Source: Granulibacter bethesdensis
GTDB taxonomy: Bacteria; Pseudomonadota; Alphaproteobacteria; Acetobacterales; Acetobacteraceae
DNA length: 64,000 nucleotides
Direction: 5' to 3'
Assembly (NCBI RefSeq): GCF_001889525.1
Contig: NZ_CP018192.1
Span: 776,001-840,000, forward strand
The notes beneath the pieces were generated by a model. The model did not search any database. It was given only the letters and a program-made list of their open reading frames with translations, and was not told where the DNA came from. A program made the position numbers and the translations under genes. Below, piece after piece: positions 61,596 through 64,000 of this stretch. The stretch's first letter is position 1. The number at the start of each line of letters is the position of its first letter.

Positions 61596-62909
61596 TCAGT
61601 CCCGATGGTCAGGTACCGCTCGGCCGACTGCCTGCCCAACCAGTACCAGAGCCGGTCCGCCTGCAGTCCAGTCCGGTGCGGTTGCCACCAAATGATCCAG
61701 AGTGCCGAACAGCGTGCGTTGTGCCTCTGTTCCCCCCCGTTCGATCAAGGCCGCGGGCGTGTCAGCCGGAAGTCCTGCGGCCAGCAACCCGTCTCTCAGG
61801 CGCGGCAGCGTCACAATCCCCATATAGACGGCCAAGGTTCCCCCCAACTGTACCGCACCATGAAAATCCATTTCCAGCGTGCCATCTCTGGTATGGCCGG
61901 TCATGAAGGTCACAGCGCGCGCCGCCTCTCTATGGGTGAGCGGGATGTTGGAGGCCGCCGCACAACCAAGGGCTGCGGTAATACCGGGAACGATCTCGAA
62001 GGGGATTCCGGCTTCAGCCAGAGCTTCGGCTTCTTCTCCGCCGCGACCGAAAATAAGCGGGTCGCCCCCCTTGAGCCGAACGACACGCTTACCTTCCTGT
62101 CCGAGACGGACCAGCAGGGCGTTGATGTCTTCCTGCCGCATGCAGTGATTGGCGCGGGCCTTGCCGACAAAAATACGGCTGGCATCACGACGGCCCATGT
62201 CGAGGATTTCATCCGTGACCAGCCGGTCATGCACGATCACATCTGCTTCACCCAGCAGGCGTTGCGCACGCAGCGTCAGCAGATCAGGTGCGCCCGGACC
62301 GGCACCCACCAGATAAACGATTCCCTTGCGAGAGATTGTGTCCGGTTGGCTAATGGCGGCCTCGAACAGTTTTCTGGCTCCGTCTTCCTGTCCGCTCAGG
62401 GCGAGATCGGCGGCGGGGCCGGTCAGCAGGGTTTCCAGTGCCCGGCGCCTGATCGCCATATCAGGAAAAGCCGTCCGTACCCTGTCCTTGAATTGCTCGG
62501 CCAAAGTAGCGAGTCTGGCATAGTTGGGCGAAACCAGTGCCTCAATCTTCGCCCGCAGCAACCGGGCCAGCACAGGTGCCGCGCCACCGGAGGAAATGGC
62601 AATGGTCAATGGGCTACGGTCAACGATAGCGGGTGTGATAAAGCTGCATAATTCCGGGCGATCTACTATATTGACCGGAATACCACGCTCGATTGCGGTT
62701 CTGGAAAGGGCTTGCAGATCCTCGTCAGGCGCCTCCGCTCCGATGGCAATAGCGCAGCCGTCGAGAAGACTGGGTTTGAATGTTGGCGCTATGTTCACCT
62801 CGGCACCGGCTCGGCGCAGGGCCTGTGCCTTACGGTCTGCGGATTCGCCCTGGCCAATAACCAGTGCTTTCCGCCCTATAATATCCATAAATGCCGGGTA
62901 GTGACGCAT
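61596..62909 (-). CDS. cysG: Siroheme synthase (precorrin-2 dehydrogenase/ferrochelatase plus SUMT)
   Basis: 437 residues from ATG 62909 (MRHYPAFMDI) with GAAGAAGG upstream. The N-terminal half (1-200) has the NAD motif LVIGQGESADRKAQALRRAGA, ITPAIVDRSPLTIAISSGGAAPVLAR and a dimerisation tail. The C-terminal SUMT half (205-437) has YLVGAGPGAPDLLTLRA, VVRLKGGDPLIFGRGGEE and VPGITAALGCAA. It converts uroporphyrinogen III to siroheme for sulfite or nitrite reductase. It converges with argB. Confidence 0.96.
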   Translation of the reverse strand: MRHYPAFMDIIGRKALVIGQGESADRKAQALRRAGAEVNIAPTFKPSLLDGCAIAIGAEAPDEDLQALSRTAIERGIPVNIVDRPELCSFITPAIVDRSPLTIAISSGGAAPVLARLLRAKIEALVSPNYARLATLAEQFKDRVRTAFPDMAIRRRALETLLTGPAADLALSGQEDGARKLFEAAISQPDTISRKGIVYLVGAGPGAPDLLTLRAQRLLGEADVIVHDRLVTDEILDMGRRDASRIFVGKARANHCMRQEDINALLVRLGQEGKRVVRLKGGDPLIFGRGGEEAEALAEAGIPFEIVPGITAALGCAAASNIPLTHREAARAVTFMTGHTRDGTLEMDFHGAVQLGGTLAVYMGIVTLPRLRDGLLAAGLPADTPAALIERGGTEAQRTLFGTLDHLVATAPDWTAGGPALVLVGQAVGRAVPDHRD

Positions 62910-63208
62910 ATCCGTAAAGCCTTCTTCAACGCCGCAGTAAGCCGCCTTGCTGCCGGACGATATCCATTTCGCCATCATTGCAAAGGTTTGAGACGGTGCC
63001 GGTCCAGTGAACAGTGTCCGGGAGACTTTGTCATAAAACAGAGGTGGAATTTCTCCTTACGAACATGAAAGAGAATTTATCTCATTTAAGAGCCATTCCT
63101 ATGGCGGAATTGGCTACCGGGAGGCTAAGTGAAAGAGGATCGTTGGTCATTCTGTATCTGCTGACGGGTTTCTGGGCAAAGCGTTATACATTTAGAAGGT
63201 CTGCATAA

Positions 63209-64000
63209 TTGCCTGTGCTCGTTACTGGAGTCGCTGGTTTCATTGGCTTTCACGTCGCGCGTGCCTTAATGCGTCAGGGCGAAACCGTTATCGGCATTGA
63301 TAATCTGAACAGTTATTATGATGTTGGCCTCAAGCGAGCTCGGCTTGCTGTGTTGGAAAGAGAGGCGAGGTTCAGTTTCGTTAAGGTCGATCTGGCTGAT
63401 CGTGTGGCGATGGCCGAGTTTACGCGAAGCTGTTACTCGGTGGACAGAATTGTGCATCTGGCGGCACAGGCCGGGGTGAGATACTCGCTTCTTGATCCCT
63501 ACGCCTATGTCGCTTCGAATATCATGGGACATCTGGCCATTCTGGAGATGGCCCGTGCCCTGCCGGACCTGCGTCATCTGGTCTATGCCAGTTCGTCATC
63601 TGTTTACGGAGGCGATCTGGAAGCCCCGTTTCGGGAGTCGGAACGGATTGAGAGGCCACTTTCTCTATATGCCGCGACAAAGCGTGCTGATGAGCTGATG
63701 AGCGCGGCTTATGATCACTTGTTTGGGATTCCTCAGACCGGTTTGCGCTTTTTTACGGCATATGGTCCGTGGGGGCGACCGGATATGGCTTATTATGCCT
63801 TCGCCAAAGCCATTACTCAGGGAGAGGAAATCCAGCTTTTCGATCATGGCCGGTTGAAGAGGGATTTTACCTATATTGATGATATTGTGGACGGGGTGAT
63901 TCGCTGTCTCGACCGCCCACCCAGTTCAGCGGACGGCGCACGTCTGATCAATATCGGCAATAACAGGCCGGAGGAAGTCTCGTATCTCGTTCAATGTCTG
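63209..64000 (+). CDS. NAD-dependent nucleotide-sugar epimerase (3' end beyond window)
   Basis: Partial; the first 264 codons are shown. The start is TTG 63209, with AGAAGG nine bases upstream. GVAGFIG (7-13) is the NAD motif, IDNLNSYYDVGLKRARL is typical of UDP-glucuronate 4-epimerases (CapI/LspL), and SSSVYGG with YAATKRADE supplies the catalytic Tyr-Lys. RFFTAYGPWGRPDMAYYAFAKAI and RDFTYIDDIVDG strengthen UDP-glucuronate epimerase over dehydratase. It likely feeds surface polysaccharide synthesis; the following genes are outside the window. Confidence 0.9.
   Translation, partial: MPVLVTGVAGFIGFHVARALMRQGETVIGIDNLNSYYDVGLKRARLAVLEREARFSFVKVDLADRVAMAEFTRSCYSVDRIVHLAAQAGVRYSLLDPYAYVASNIMGHLAILEMARALPDLRHLVYASSSSVYGGDLEAPFRESERIERPLSLYAATKRADELMSAAYDHLFGIPQTGLRFFTAYGPWGRPDMAYYAFAKAITQGEEIQLFDHGRLKRDFTYIDDIVDGVIRCLDRPPSSADGARLINIGNNRPEEVSYLVQCL

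Noticed and set aside
63065-63208. 47-codon frame starting MKENLSHLRAIPM just before the epimerase gene
   Set aside because: It ends exactly at the epimerase start, but has no ribosome site and no recognisable pattern; it covers the epimerase Shine-Dalgarno. It could be a leader peptide but the support is too thin.

Overview
The window reads as core chromosome of a GC-rich alphaproteobacterium, most likely an acetic acid bacterium (Acetobacteraceae, Granulibacter-like). That placement is inference. It rests on the alphaproteobacterial gene orders (kdsD-lptC-lptA-lptB-rpoN-hpf, gltD-gltB, rpmH-rnpA-yidD-yidC-yihA, trxB beside a divergent Lrp), an FzlA-type protein, an OprB porin, Coq7 and a short AhpD-dependent peroxidase system. 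I see no phage, insertion sequence, CRISPR array, rRNA or toxin system. One tRNA gene (Leu, CAG) is present.

Layout. 1-5 kb: an edge-truncated FAH-family hydrolase, aminopeptidase N, an unlisted-size 54-residue zinc metallothionein gene with a dyad in front and a strong terminator behind, a TauE/SafE permease and a DUF2934 protein. 5-9.6 kb: ahpC-ahpD facing oxyR, a TPR glycosyltransferase coupled to oxyR, and HU. 9.6-18.2 kb: parE, dps, then dapD-dapE and two coupled unknown membrane proteins facing def-fmt-truA. 18.2-26.7 kb: a small heat-shock gene with a ROSE-like RNA thermometer, its DUF1150 partner, then hpf, rpoN, lptB, lptA, lptC, kdsD, an RNase D-like exonuclease and tRNA-Leu (all minus strand). 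27-34.3 kb: an NDUFA9-like protein and gltD-gltB. 34.4-44.7 kb: fzlA, a TPR protein, an SDR protein, a stand-alone nuoM, gluQ, an esterase, an HNH nuclease, a Cox11-cytochrome c fusion, an OprB porin, coq7 and dsbB. 44.8-53.2 kb: tandem aspartate-type aminotransferases, a polyprenyl-phosphate glycosyltransferase overlapping a PLP decarboxylase, LysR, trxB, Lrp and a TVP38/DedA protein. 53.4-61.5 kb: rpmH-rnpA-yidD-yidC-yihA, then about 3.9 kb of accessory genes (PLD-like, split ChrA pair, DUF4239, glycine-zipper lipoprotein), then argB. 61.6 kb to the end: cysG and a truncated nucleotide-sugar epimerase.

Themes. Oxidative and envelope stress recur: AhpC/AhpD/OxyR, Dps, thioredoxin reductase, DsbB, metallothionein, and Lpt lipopolysaccharide transport with KdsD. 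The most unusual items are an OxyR-like regulator with about 35 extra residues directly after its second redox cysteine, the Cox11-cytochrome c fusion, a stand-alone nuoM apparently coupled to a tiny upstream reading frame, the candidate ROSE thermometer, and the accessory block inside what is usually a continuous ribosome/membrane-insertion/argB gene string. I did not find a clearly new multi-gene system; the best leads are these single-locus novelties.
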